Shown here: in pieces, positions 23,765 through 31,195 of the stretch | Numbering within the stretch: position 1 is the first letter of the stretch | Layout: every line of letters starts with the position of its first letter | Assembly: GCA_017428925.1 (NCBI GenBank) | Contig: JAFRPY010000028.1 | Span: 1-32,687 of the forward strand | Reading direction: 5' to 3' | DNA: 32,687 nt | Source: Prevotella sp. | Lineage (GTDB): Bacteria > Bacteroidota > Bacteroidia > Bacteroidales > Bacteroidaceae | The notes under the pieces: model-generated | What the model saw: the letters and a program-made list of their open reading frames with translations, nothing else | The model's database searches: none | What the model was told of the DNA's origin: nothing | Program-made: the position numbers and the translations under genes

Positions 23765-23795
23765 CAAAGATACAAAAAGTTAAGAGCATAACAAA
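23765..23795 (-). promoter_or_regulatory. Promoter of the dehydrogenase-SprT unit
   Basis: On the minus strand TATCTTTG (23772-23765) is an exact TAnnTTTG match with TTTG (23795-23792) 19 bases upstream. It fixes the gene start at 23745/23748. Confidence 0.7.
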
Positions 23796-23813
23796 ACAAA
23801 TAACACCAAAGAC

Positions 23814-23844
23814 TTGCATGATTCTATGTTTTTATCTACTTTTG
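23814..23844 (+). promoter_or_regulatory. Promoter of the small plug-like gene
   Basis: TACTTTTG at 23837-23844 fits TAnnTTTG, with TTG at 23814-23816 about 20 bases upstream. It is back to back with the dehydrogenase promoter. Confidence 0.6.
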
Positions 23845-23901
23845 CAAACAGTTATGGGCACAGATAAACCGGAATTTACTATTAATCAGCAATTTAGATT
23901 T

Positions 23902-24225
23902 ATGAGAAATTTATTTGTATTCCTTTTTCTTTGGCTTAGTATGACAATTAATGCTCAAGAAATCAGTTCACAGGATTCTCTGAATATTCCTGTATTCTTG
24001 GTTGATGGGGTTGAGGTGCTAAACTTGGATAGTATAAATCCAGAAGATGTTGTTGATATAAAAGTCATAAAGGATGAAGAAGTAAAAAAAGTTTTTTATC
24101 CTCGTGTTGGGGGAGTGATATATATAACAACCAAGTCGAAGAAATTTCTTATACCAATGATACAGAAATATAAGGAAAATATCGACGCTAAGAAAAAAAA
24201 GGAAGGTGTAATATATATCAGGTAG
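23902..24225 (+). CDS. Small secreted protein resembling a TonB-receptor plug segment
   Basis: 107 residues from the ATG at 23902, which opens a signal peptide (MRNLFVFLFLWLSMTINAQ). A longer start at 23854 is possible but would bury the signal. The mature part (FLVDGVEVLNLDSINPEDVVDIKVIKD, then YPRVGGVIYITTK) follows the pattern of TonB-dependent receptor plug domains (VDG, I-x-DI-x-S-I-x-VLKD, GVI-ITTK). However, no barrel, TonB box or CarboxypepD_reg module follows. The C-terminus is Lys-rich. It may be a free-standing plug-like periplasmic protein or a remnant of a larger gene. No downstream coding remnant of a barrel was seen before the sigma gene. Confidence 0.7.
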   Translation: MRNLFVFLFLWLSMTINAQEISSQDSLNIPVFLVDGVEVLNLDSINPEDVVDIKVIKDEEVKKVFYPRVGGVIYITTKSKKFLIPMIQKYKENIDAKKKKEGVIYIR

Positions 24226-24272
24226 CTTTGCAGTTGCAAAAATATTTTAGAAAAAAGTGAGAATTGTGTAGT

Positions 24273-24295
24273 TTTTCGGAGAGACAGGGCGTCTA
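24273..24295 (+). promoter_or_regulatory. ECF-type promoter motif before the sigma gene
   Basis: TTTTCGG (24273-24279), ten bases, CGTCTA (24290-24295). CGTC in the -10 position is typical of ECF promoters. The same two blocks with the same ten-base spacer precede the YbjQ gene (26411-26433). The site is 32 bases before the sigma ATG, so autoregulation is likely. Confidence 0.55.
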
Positions 24296-24327
24296 ACGAA
24301 TAAAAACAATTAATACAACGAACCGTA

Positions 24328-24798
24328 ATGGACAACAAAGAAACCGACTTCTCACGCATGATCAGGGAGCATAAGAGCACCATCTACACCGTGTGCTATA
24401 TGTTCTCGAATGACAAACAGGAGGTTGACGACCTCTTCCAGGAGGTGCTTATCAAGTTGTGGCAGGGCTACGACTCCTTTCAGGGCAAAAGCGACCTGCG
24501 GACATGGATTTACAGGGTGAGCCTGAACGCTTGTATCTCTATCGACCGCAAGAAGAAGCGCCGCAAGGCACAGCCGCTTTTGGAGGGTATTGACCTGTTC
24601 GACAAGAATGATGCAGACAACCGTCAGACCGACCTTTTGCATGAACGCATCGGCAAACTCCAGGCTTTCGACCGTGCCATCGTACTGCTTTGGCTGGAAG
24701 ACATGAGCTACGATGAGATTGCGCAGATAGTGGGCATCTCGGTGAAGAACGTTTCGGTGAAGTTGTATAGGATTAAGGAACAATTAAAACAAATGTAA
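24328..24798 (+). CDS. ECF-family RNA polymerase sigma factor
   Basis: 156 residues. Region 2 covers about 8-80: YTVCYMFSNDKQEVDDLFQEVLIKLWQ, then GKSDLRTWIYRVSLNACI. Region 4 covers about 105-155: FDRAIVLLWLEDMSYDEIAQIVGISVKNVSVKLYRIKEQL, a helix-turn-helix for the -35 element. No region 3 is present, as in all ECF factors. The membrane-protein gene starts 13 bases after its stop and is a candidate anti-sigma factor. The upstream motif at 24273-24295 suggests the sigma factor drives its own operon and also the YbjQ gene. The inducing signal is unknown. Confidence 0.93.
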   Translation: MDNKETDFSRMIREHKSTIYTVCYMFSNDKQEVDDLFQEVLIKLWQGYDSFQGKSDLRTWIYRVSLNACISIDRKKKRRKAQPLLEGIDLFDKNDADNRQTDLLHERIGKLQAFDRAIVLLWLEDMSYDEIAQIVGISVKNVSVKLYRIKEQLKQM

Positions 24799-24811
24799 AA
24801 ACTGCACGATT

Positions 24812-25405
24812 ATGGAAAATCTGAATAATATGAACGAATTGGAAGAAATGCGCCAGCAGTTGCAGGTGCTTAAGGATAAAGTGGAGAAACAAGGCGTTCT
24901 CAACGAGCAGCTCGTCAGGAAGTCTGTCAAGGACAAGATGAAGGATATTCACCACACCATCTATAAACTTTTTGCCATGGTTGTGCTTGTCACTCCTGTA
25001 TGGTTGCTGATAAAGTATCAGCAGAATCTCTCATGGCCGCTATTTATCTTCACGCTTCTGATGATGTATGTGTCTGTGTTCTTCGATTGGTATATCAACC
25101 GTATGGATGTGGACTCTATGGGCAGCGACCTGAAAGAGACGGCAAACCGTCTGGTGGAAATGAAGAAACGCCGCTCGCTTCAGGAGAAGATAGCTTGCTT
25201 TGTGGTGATTCCCGTATGGGTGGTATGGTTAGCATACGAATTCTATCAAAAGGCTCCTGACCATGAAACTGGCATCATTATGATTGTATCCATGGCTATC
25301 GGTCTCGTTATCGGTGGTGCCATTGGACTGCGCATCTTCTTAAAGTGGCAGCACAAGAATGATGAGATGATTGAGCAGATTGAAGATTTGCTAAAAGAAG
25401 AATAA
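24812..25405 (+). CDS. Membrane protein, possible anti-sigma partner
   Basis: 197 residues. The N-terminal 50 residues are charged and coiled-coil-like (MNELEEMRQQLQVLKDKVEKQG), followed by an amphipathic stretch and four hydrophobic helices: LFAMVVLVTPVWLLI (about 50-67), PLFIFTLLMMYVSVFFDW (about 72-92), IACFVVIPVWVVWLAYEF (about 126-145), and IIMIVSMAIGLVIGGAIGL (about 154-175). A short charged tail follows. I recognise no named domain. Its position 13 bases after the sigma gene, and 8 bases before the GumN-like gene, is the classical place for an anti-sigma factor, with the cytoplasmic N-terminus as the sigma-binding part; this is inference. Confidence 0.75.
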   Translation: MENLNNMNELEEMRQQLQVLKDKVEKQGVLNEQLVRKSVKDKMKDIHHTIYKLFAMVVLVTPVWLLIKYQQNLSWPLFIFTLLMMYVSVFFDWYINRMDVDSMGSDLKETANRLVEMKKRRSLQEKIACFVVIPVWVVWLAYEFYQKAPDHETGIIMIVSMAIGLVIGGAIGLRIFLKWQHKNDEMIEQIEDLLKEE

Positions 25406-25413
25406 TCAACAAA

Positions 25414-26358
25414 ATGAATACTGAAATGAAAAAAGTGATCCTCACCCTGACGCTCGTTCTCGCAACGGCAGTCAGCGCTAACGCACAGCTGCTCTACAAG
25501 ATTTCGGGCAACGGACTTGCAAAACCATCGTTTATCATCGGAACCTACCATCTGGCTCCCGTGTCGTTCACCGACAGCATTCCGGGACTGAAAGAGGCCC
25601 TCGATGCTGCCGAACAGGAATACGGCGAACTGGATATGGTTGACTTGATGTCGGCAGAGAACACACAGAAGATGCAGGCCGCCATGATGCTGCCGGAAGG
25701 ACAGACACTCGACAAACTGCTCACAACCGAACAAATGGCACGCGTCAACGGACTGCTCAAAACCCTGATGGGTGTCGATATGACCAACCCAATGGTGGCA
25801 CAGCAACTGGGCAAGATGACTCCTCAGGCACTCACCTTGCAGATGTCGCTGCTGATGTTCATAAAGAAGAACCCTGATTTCAATCCGCAGGAATCTTTTG
25901 ACGATTATTTCCAGCAGGTGATAGCCAAGGCGGGAAAACCCGTGAAAGGCTTTGAGACCGTCGACTTTCAAGTGGATGCGCTGCTGAAGGGATCGCCCAT
26001 GGATCGCCAGATAGAAAACCTGATGTGTATGGTGGACAATCAGGAATGGCAGGAGGAAATGGCGGAAGAAATCGTGAATGCTTTCTTCTCTCAGGACCTG
26101 AAAGCCATCGAAGCCGCCCTCGATGCGAAGTTGAACAACAGTTGCGATGACACCCCTGAGGAGAGAGACCGCTTGATCTACAACCGCAATGCCAACTGGC
26201 TGAAGATGATGCCGCAGATTATGAAAGAGAAGAGCACGTTTTTTGCCGTAGGTGCTGCCCATCTGGTAGGCGAAAAGGGTGTGTTGACGGGTCTGAAGAA
26301 TGCAGGGTTTACTGTAGAGCCCACCCCCGGCCCCTCCCCAAGGGAGGGGGGCTCCTAA
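25414..26358 (+). CDS. TraB/GumN-family exported protein
   Basis: 314 residues. Signal peptide 1 to about 24 (KKVILTLTLVLATAVSANAQ). Family motifs are FIIGTYHLAP (GTYHL at 43-47), the GELDM Glu, an ERN-like R-x-x-x-W stretch (YNRNANWLKMM), and the C-terminal FFAVGAAHLVGEKGVLTGLKNAGF. The TraB/Tiki fold is proposed to be a metal-dependent protease, with the GxxH and Glu/His residues at the site. The protein should end shortly after GFTVEP; the last 12 residues (TPGPSPREGGS) are encoded by a GC-rich dispersed palindrome, which also supplies the stop region. It is the third gene of the sigma-factor operon, eight bases after the membrane protein gene. Confidence 0.87.
   Translation: MNTEMKKVILTLTLVLATAVSANAQLLYKISGNGLAKPSFIIGTYHLAPVSFTDSIPGLKEALDAAEQEYGELDMVDLMSAENTQKMQAAMMLPEGQTLDKLLTTEQMARVNGLLKTLMGVDMTNPMVAQQLGKMTPQALTLQMSLLMFIKKNPDFNPQESFDDYFQQVIAKAGKPVKGFETVDFQVDALLKGSPMDRQIENLMCMVDNQEWQEEMAEEIVNAFFSQDLKAIEAALDAKLNNSCDDTPEERDRLIYNRNANWLKMMPQIMKEKSTFFAVGAAHLVGEKGVLTGLKNAGFTVEPTPGPSPREGGS
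26317..26354. repeat. GC-rich dispersed palindrome, copy 2 (3' end of the GumN-like gene)
   Basis: GAGCCC at the left pairs with GGGCTC at the right, enclosing CCCCTCCC/GGGAGGGG. Translated in the host frame it gives PGPSPREGG, a peptide string often seen at Bacteroidetes protein ends. It resembles the copies at 5084-5122 and 26791-26821. Confidence 0.8.
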
Positions 26359-26410
26359 ACTCCAAAGACTTTGAGCGAAAGCGTAACTTGAAATGAAAGC
26401 CTGTTGCAAC

Positions 26411-26433
26411 TTTTCGGTCACTCAAAACGTCTA
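26411..26433 (+). promoter_or_regulatory. ECF-type promoter motif before the YbjQ gene
   Basis: TTTTCGG (26411-26417), ten bases, CGTCTA (26428-26433), in the context GCAACTTTTCGG. Sequence blocks and spacing equal those before the sigma gene at 24273-24295. The site lies 39 bases before the ATG at 26473. Confidence 0.55.
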
Positions 26434-26472
26434 TATAAAAAAGTAGCATTTAATAATAAAACTAACAGAATT

Positions 26473-26790
26473 ATGATTTTATCAACAACTCCAACCATTG
26501 AAGGCCATACCATCCGCGAATACAAGGGCGTGGTGACAGGCGAGACCATTATCGGTGCAAACTTTGTGAAAGATTTCTTTGCCGGTGTGCGCGACATCGT
26601 TGGCGGCCGCTCAGGTTCGTACGAGAGAGTGCTGCGCGAGGCAAAAGACACCTCGATGAAAGAGATGGAGGATCGTGCCCGTGATATGGGTGCCAACGCC
26701 ATCGTGGGCATTGACATCGACTATGAGACCATCGGCGGCAACAATTCTATGTTGATGGTGGCTACCAGCGGCACTGCCGTAGTGATTTAA
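26473..26790 (+). CDS. YbjQ/UPF0145-family protein
   Basis: 105 residues, the usual family length. The start at 26473 gives the standard N-terminus [24 protein letters not shown]. Conserved blocks are [55 protein letters not shown] and [12 protein letters not shown]. The family forms pentameric dodecin-like beta assemblies of unknown role and is often induced by stress. No signal peptide, so cytoplasmic. An ECF-type promoter motif lies upstream, which places it in the regulon of the adjacent sigma factor (inference). A GC-rich palindrome follows its stop codon directly. Confidence 0.9.
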   Translation: MILSTTPTIEGHTIREYKGVVTGETIIGANFVKDFFAGVRDIVGGRSGSYERVLREAKDTSMKEMEDRARDMGANAIVGIDIDYETIGGNNSMLMVATSGTAVVI

Positions 26791-26821
26791 GGCCCACCCC
26801 TGCCCCTCCCGAGGGGAGGGG
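26791..26821. repeat. GC-rich dispersed palindrome, copy 3 (just after the YbjQ stop)
   Basis: GGCCCACCCCTGCCCCTCCC, then GAGGGGAGGGG: a hairpin of CCCCTCC with GGAGGGG. It begins at the base after the TAA. No U-run follows, so it is not a normal intrinsic terminator, but it could stabilise the 3' end of the mRNA. Confidence 0.75.
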
Positions 26822-26869
26822 TAATGTTCATGTGATACATTTATTAACAAAAATGACAAAGAAAAAACA

Positions 26870-26899
26870 TTGCCGTTTGACGGACAATGATTAATTTTG
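26870..26899 (+). promoter_or_regulatory. Promoter of the M16 peptidase gene
   Basis: TAATTTTG at 26892-26899 fits TAnnTTTG; TTG at 26870-26872 lies 19 bases upstream. It excludes the in-frame ATG at 26887, which lies before the -7 box. Confidence 0.6.
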
Positions 26900-26934
26900 C
26901 ATGCGAAATGAAAATTCATACTAACTTCAATAAG

Positions 26935-29772
26935 ATGAAATTTAAAAGATTTATGCTGATGGCTGCACTGCTGGTGAGCAGCGTGACCATGATGGTGGCT
27001 CAGGAAATGCAGATGCCTCCTATCCCCATCGACAAAAACGTGAGGATTGGTAAACTGGACAATGGTCTGACTTACTACATCCGTAAAAACAACTGGCCTG
27101 AGAACGTGGCCAACTTCTACATTGCCCAGCGTGTGGGCTCTATCCAGGAAAACGAAGACCAGCGCGGACTGGCTCACTTCCTTGAGCACATGGCCTTCAA
27201 CGGCTCGGAGCATTTCCCCGATTCAGCCCTGCTCGACTTCACCCGCCGCATCGGTGTTGACTTCGGACGTGACCTGAATGCCTACACCTCTATCGACCAG
27301 ACGGTGTATCGCATTTGCGACGTGCCCAGCAAGCGCGTGACGGCTCTCGACTCTTGTATACTCGTGCTGAAAGACTGGTCGAACGGTCTGACGCTGAAGG
27401 GTGAGGAGATTGAGAAGGAGCGCGGCGTTATCCATCAGGAATGGCAGTTGGGCGAAGGTCCCGAGCAACGCATCTATCAGAAAATCCTTCCCCGCCTGTA
27501 TCCCGGCTCGAAATACGGCGAGCGTCTGCCTATCGGTCTGATGAGCGTTGTCGATGGTTGTAATCCCCAGGTGTTGCGCGACTATTACCACAAATGGTAT
27601 CGTCCCGACAACCAGGCCATCATCATCGTCGGTGATGTGGATGTGGATCATTGCGAGCAGGTGATTAAGGAACTCTGGAAAGACAGCAAGGTCGATCCCA
27701 ATGCCGCCAAGGTGGTTGACGAGCCTGTACCCGACAATGACGAGGCCATCTATGCCATCGAGAAGGACAAGGAGATGCAGTATGGTCAGATTCTGATGTG
27801 CATGAAGAAAGAGGCCACGAAGCCCGAGGAGAAGGTGGGCATCGACTACCTTATCCAGGACTATTGCATCGACCTGATTTCGCTGATGTTCGACATGCGT
27901 ACCCAGGAGGCTGCCCAGAAACCCGACTGTCCGTTTGTCTATGCCAGTGCAAGTTATGGTGAATTCCTGCTTTCCAAGACAAAGGATGCCTTCATGTTGG
28001 TGGGTGTGCCCAAGGAAGGCAAGGACCTCGAGACCGTGGCCGCCATCTATCGTGAGGCCCAGCGCGTGAAACAGTATGGATTTACCCCCTCAGAGTTCGA
28101 CCGTGCCAAAGAGGAATACATGAGCCGCCTGGAGAAGCAGTATACCAACCGCAATAAGATCAAGAACTCTGAGTTCGGCGACCAGTATCGCGACCACTTC
28201 CTGTCCAACGAGCCTATTCCTTCTATCGAGGAATTATACGAGATTATGAAGCAGATGGCTCCGATGATTCCCCTTGAAGCCGTTAACGAAGCCCTGCAGA
28301 AAGAACTCATCACCGATAACGACTCCAACCTCGTGGTGGCTTTCTTTGCCCCCGACCGAGAAGGCTATGCCCTGCCCACCGAGCAGCAGATGGCTGAGGC
28401 CGTCAAGGCCGTGCGCACGGAGAAGATAGAGCCTTATGTGGACAATGTGAAGAACGAGCCGCTGATTGCTCCCGAGGCTATGCCAAAGGCTGGAAAGATT
28501 GCTAAGGAGACCGAGAACAAAGAATTTGGTTATAAGGAACTGACACTTTCCAACGGTGCCCGCGTGATTCTGAAGAAGACCGACTTCAAGGACGACGAGA
28601 TTATGTTCCAGGCCATGGCCAAGGGCGGTAAGGGCCTCTATGGCAAGGCCGACTACGACAACCTGCAGCTGTTCTCCACCGTGCTTCAGACCAGCGGACT
28701 GGGCAACTTCTCGAATACCGAGTTGCAGAAAGCCCTCTATGGTAAGCAGGCTGCTGTGAGCATGAGTCTCGACAACTATTATCAGGTGTTGGGCGGACAA
28801 ACCGTTCCCAAGGATATCGAGACACTGATGCAGTTGATCTACTTGAACTTCACCAATGTGAAGAAAGACGATGATGCCTATAAGAGCATCATGGGCCAGA
28901 TTGAGGTGGTGCTGAAAAACCGCAGCCTCTCGCCCGAGACCGCTTTCAGCGACTCTGTTGCCGTCACTCTCTACAACCACGAGGCCCGCTTTGCCCCGCT
29001 TACAGTCGAGACGCTGAAGGGTGTCAACCAGGACCGCATCATGCAGATGGCCAAGGAGCGTTTCGCCAATGCCGGCGAGTTCGTGTTCTATTTCGTGGGT
29101 AACTTCGATGAGGCCACCCTCCGTCCGCTCATCGAGCAGTATATTGCCTCTCTGCCCTCACAGAAGAAGGCCTCAGGCTGGAAATCTGTTCCCAGTTTCG
29201 TCAAGGGCAATGTGCAGAACAAGTTCCTTCGCAAGATGGAGGTTCCGAAGGCTTCTGCTTTCGAGGCATACCACATGCCTGTGGCCTACACTGCCGAGAA
29301 CGAGGTGCTGGTCGACGCAGCAGCACAGGTGCTTACGATGGTTTACCTGAAGGATATCCGCGAGGATGCCAGCGCAGCCTATTCCGTTGGTGTGCAAGGC
29401 AGCATCAAGCGTCAAGGTGACAACACCATCGCCCTGCTTCTCGCACAGTGCCCCATGGATCCCAACAAGGCTCAGACAGCCCTCCAGCTGCTCGCCAAGG
29501 GTATGGCCGACAACTGCGTGAAGGTTGAGGACGAGAAGGTTCAGAAGGTGAAGGAGACCATGCTGAAGACCTACGACGAGCAGGTGAAGACGAATGGTTT
29601 CTGGATGAACTATATCGACGAATATGTGTGGACAGGCAAGAATCTGATTAAGGGTCAGCGTGAGGCCATCGAGTCGCTGACTCCCGAGAAGATTGCCGCC
29701 TTCCTGAAGCAGATGGTAGCCAGCGGAAATCACGTCGAGGTAATTATGTTGCCCGAGGAAGAGAAGAAGTGA
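26935..29772 (+). CDS. M16-family zinc metallopeptidase (large, two-halves, exported)
   Basis: 945 residues from the ATG at 26935, which opens a signal peptide (MKFKRFMLMAALLVSSVTMMVAQ); ATG 26908 is a possible alternative. The N-terminal half has the inverted zinc motif HFLEH (H81, E84, H85) within GLAHFLEHMAFNGSEHFP, and the distal Glu region EEIEKERGVIHQEWQ. The second half begins near residue 530 (FGYKELTLSNGARVILKKTDF) and lacks the zinc motif, as is normal for the structural half. This length and layout are those of the PqqL-like periplasmic M16 peptidases common in Bacteroidetes. Substrates are unknown; oligopeptides are likely. A strong terminator follows. Confidence 0.92.
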   Translation: MKFKRFMLMAALLVSSVTMMVAQEMQMPPIPIDKNVRIGKLDNGLTYYIRKNNWPENVANFYIAQRVGSIQENEDQRGLAHFLEHMAFNGSEHFPDSALLDFTRRIGVDFGRDLNAYTSIDQTVYRICDVPSKRVTALDSCILVLKDWSNGLTLKGEEIEKERGVIHQEWQLGEGPEQRIYQKILPRLYPGSKYGERLPIGLMSVVDGCNPQVLRDYYHKWYRPDNQAIIIVGDVDVDHCEQVIKELWKDSKVDPNAAKVVDEPVPDNDEAIYAIEKDKEMQYGQILMCMKKEATKPEEKVGIDYLIQDYCIDLISLMFDMRTQEAAQKPDCPFVYASASYGEFLLSKTKDAFMLVGVPKEGKDLETVAAIYREAQRVKQYGFTPSEFDRAKEEYMSRLEKQYTNRNKIKNSEFGDQYRDHFLSNEPIPSIEELYEIMKQMAPMIPLEAVNEALQKELITDNDSNLVVAFFAPDREGYALPTEQQMAEAVKAVRTEKIEPYVDNVKNEPLIAPEAMPKAGKIAKETENKEFGYKELTLSNGARVILKKTDFKDDEIMFQAMAKGGKGLYGKADYDNLQLFSTVLQTSGLGNFSNTELQKALYGKQAAVSMSLDNYYQVLGGQTVPKDIETLMQLIYLNFTNVKKDDDAYKSIMGQIEVVLKNRSLSPETAFSDSVAVTLYNHEARFAPLTVETLKGVNQDRIMQMAKERFANAGEFVFYFVGNFDEATLRPLIEQYIASLPSQKKASGWKSVPSFVKGNVQNKFLRKMEVPKASAFEAYHMPVAYTAENEVLVDAAAQVLTMVYLKDIREDASAAYSVGVQGSIKRQGDNTIALLLAQCPMDPNKAQTALQLLAKGMADNCVKVEDEKVQKVKETMLKTYDEQVKTNGFWMNYIDEYVWTGKNLIKGQREAIESLTPEKIAAFLKQMVASGNHVEVIMLPEEEKK

Positions 29773-29796
29773 TGAGCGATAAGTGATAAGTTAGGA

Positions 29797-29829
29797 CAGC
29801 CCTGCGACATCATCGCGGGGCTGTTTTTT
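29797..29829 (+). terminator. Rho-independent terminator of the M16 gene
   Basis: CAGCCCTGCG (29797-29806) pairs with CGCGGGGCTG (29814-29823), a 10-bp stem with one G-T pair and a 7-base loop, followed by six T. It lies 25 bases after the stop codon. Confidence 0.9.
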
Positions 29830-29884
29830 CGTGCCTAATGGCAGGTTGAGGCTCCTAAATAAAAAAAATAACAGATAGTCAGTA

Positions 29885-29915
29885 TTGCAGGATTGGAACT
29901 AAATGATTACCTTTG
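29885..29915 (+). promoter_or_regulatory. Promoter of the first Rid-like gene
   Basis: TACCTTTG at 29908-29915 fits TAnnTTTG, with TTG at 29885-29887 about 20 bases upstream. The predicted leader is about 25-30 nt before the ATG at 29950. Confidence 0.6.
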
Positions 29916-29949
29916 CAGGCGGGTTTTTATAAATGAGGAATAAGTAATC

Positions 29950-31083
29950 ATGCAACAAGCCATTCAATTGACGAACGCGTTTGCCGAGATTCATTTGTTT
30001 GATGCAGGAACCGAAGTAAAGGAGTACCATGTGATGATTCATGTGGACAATCCTTTGCTGCCCTTCGCCCAGCAGCTCGATGCCATTGTCGGTGCCTATC
30101 GCCAGTTACTCGACGGACAGCTTAAAGGTTGCGTTGCCGCCTTTAAGCGTTATTTCGTCAGCGATGCCACCAATCAGATGGACCTCATCCAGAAGGCTGA
30201 GCCCGCCGATTCGGCTTGGGCCGTCATCCAGCAGCCACCGCTCGACGGTACGAAGCTGGCCCTGTGGGTTTATCTGCTTACGGGCGTTGAAAAGCGTTTC
30301 CTTGAGAGTGGTCTTTGGGAAATCAGCCATAATGGCTACCGCCACCTTTGGTTCTGCGGTGCCAACAGTCAGGCTGATGGTTCTCACGACGAAACGATAG
30401 AGATTCTGAATGGTTACGTCAGCAAGCTTGAACAAGAAGGACTCACTCTCGAGAAGAACTGCATACGCACATGGCTCTTCGTGAACGATGTGGACAACCA
30501 CTATTCCGGAATGGTAAGGGCGCGCAATGAGGTGTTCGACGAGCAGCAACTCACCACCGACACCCATTTCATCGCATCAACGGGTATTGGCGGTCGGCAG
30601 GCCGATCCCTCGCGCCATGTCATGATGGATGCATACGCCATCGACGGCATCCGCCGCGAACAGGTCCATTACCTCCATGCCACCAGCCATCTCAACCGCA
30701 CCAGCGAGTATGGGGTGCGCTTCGAGCGCGGCACATACGTCGACTACGGTTCCCGCCGCAAGATTTTCATCTCGGGTACGGCCAGCATCAACAATAAGGG
30801 TGAGATTCTTCATCGCGGCGACATCCGCTGCCAGACCATCCGCATGCTGGAGAATGTCGAGACGTTGCTCTGCGAGGCCGATGCCACTTTCGACGACGTC
30901 GAGGTGATGGTGGTCTATCTGCGCGACATAGCCGACTATGCCGTGGTCAAGCAAATCTACGATGAGCGTTTCCCCGGCAAGCCGCGAGTCTTCGTGAATG
31001 CACCAGTGTGCCGTCCGGGATGGCTTGTCGAGATGGAATGCCAGGCCGACAAGAAAATTTCAACCGAGTATCCAGCACTATAG
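29950..31083 (+). CDS. Rid/chorismatase-like protein, paralog 1
   Basis: 377 residues, no signal peptide. The C-terminal third resembles a Rid (YjgF/L-PSP) domain: KIFISGTASINNKGEILHRGD, then QTIRMLENVETLL, VMVVYLRDIADY and the end motif CRPGWLVEMECQA. The middle part has CIRTWLFVNDVDNHYSGMV and ASTGIGGRQADP, a layout seen in FkbO/Hyg5-type chorismatases, which also have a Rid-like fold. The N-terminal 100 residues (VMIHVDNPLLPFAQQLDAIV, VIQQPPLDGTKLALW) are not assigned. Function is unknown: a Rid-type deaminase, a chorismatase-like hydrolase or a non-enzymatic relative are all possible. It has its own promoter and a close paralog 112 bases downstream. Confidence 0.75.
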   Translation: MQQAIQLTNAFAEIHLFDAGTEVKEYHVMIHVDNPLLPFAQQLDAIVGAYRQLLDGQLKGCVAAFKRYFVSDATNQMDLIQKAEPADSAWAVIQQPPLDGTKLALWVYLLTGVEKRFLESGLWEISHNGYRHLWFCGANSQADGSHDETIEILNGYVSKLEQEGLTLEKNCIRTWLFVNDVDNHYSGMVRARNEVFDEQQLTTDTHFIASTGIGGRQADPSRHVMMDAYAIDGIRREQVHYLHATSHLNRTSEYGVRFERGTYVDYGSRRKIFISGTASINNKGEILHRGDIRCQTIRMLENVETLLCEADATFDDVEVMVVYLRDIADYAVVKQIYDERFPGKPRVFVNAPVCRPGWLVEMECQADKKISTEYPAL

Positions 31084-31195
31084 AGTTTGGAATTTGGAGT
31101 TACGAAGTACGAAGTAGTACATCTTACTTCCACCTCGCCGAAGGCTACACATCGTAAATTTTCCTTCCAACTTCTAACACCTAACACCCAATTAA

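Noticed and set aside
23419-23901. Long upstream extension of the small plug-like gene
   Set aside because: It runs antisense through the dehydrogenase gene and starts before the promoter at 23814-23844; the ATG at 23902 opens the signal peptide.
26791-26821. GC-rich hairpin after the YbjQ gene as an intrinsic terminator
   Set aside because: No run of T follows, and the same element occurs inside two coding sequences, so it is called a dispersed repeat.
28234-28980. 248-codon minus-strand frame inside the M16 peptidase gene
   Set aside because: Antisense shadow of a well-supported peptidase gene; no motif and no promoter.
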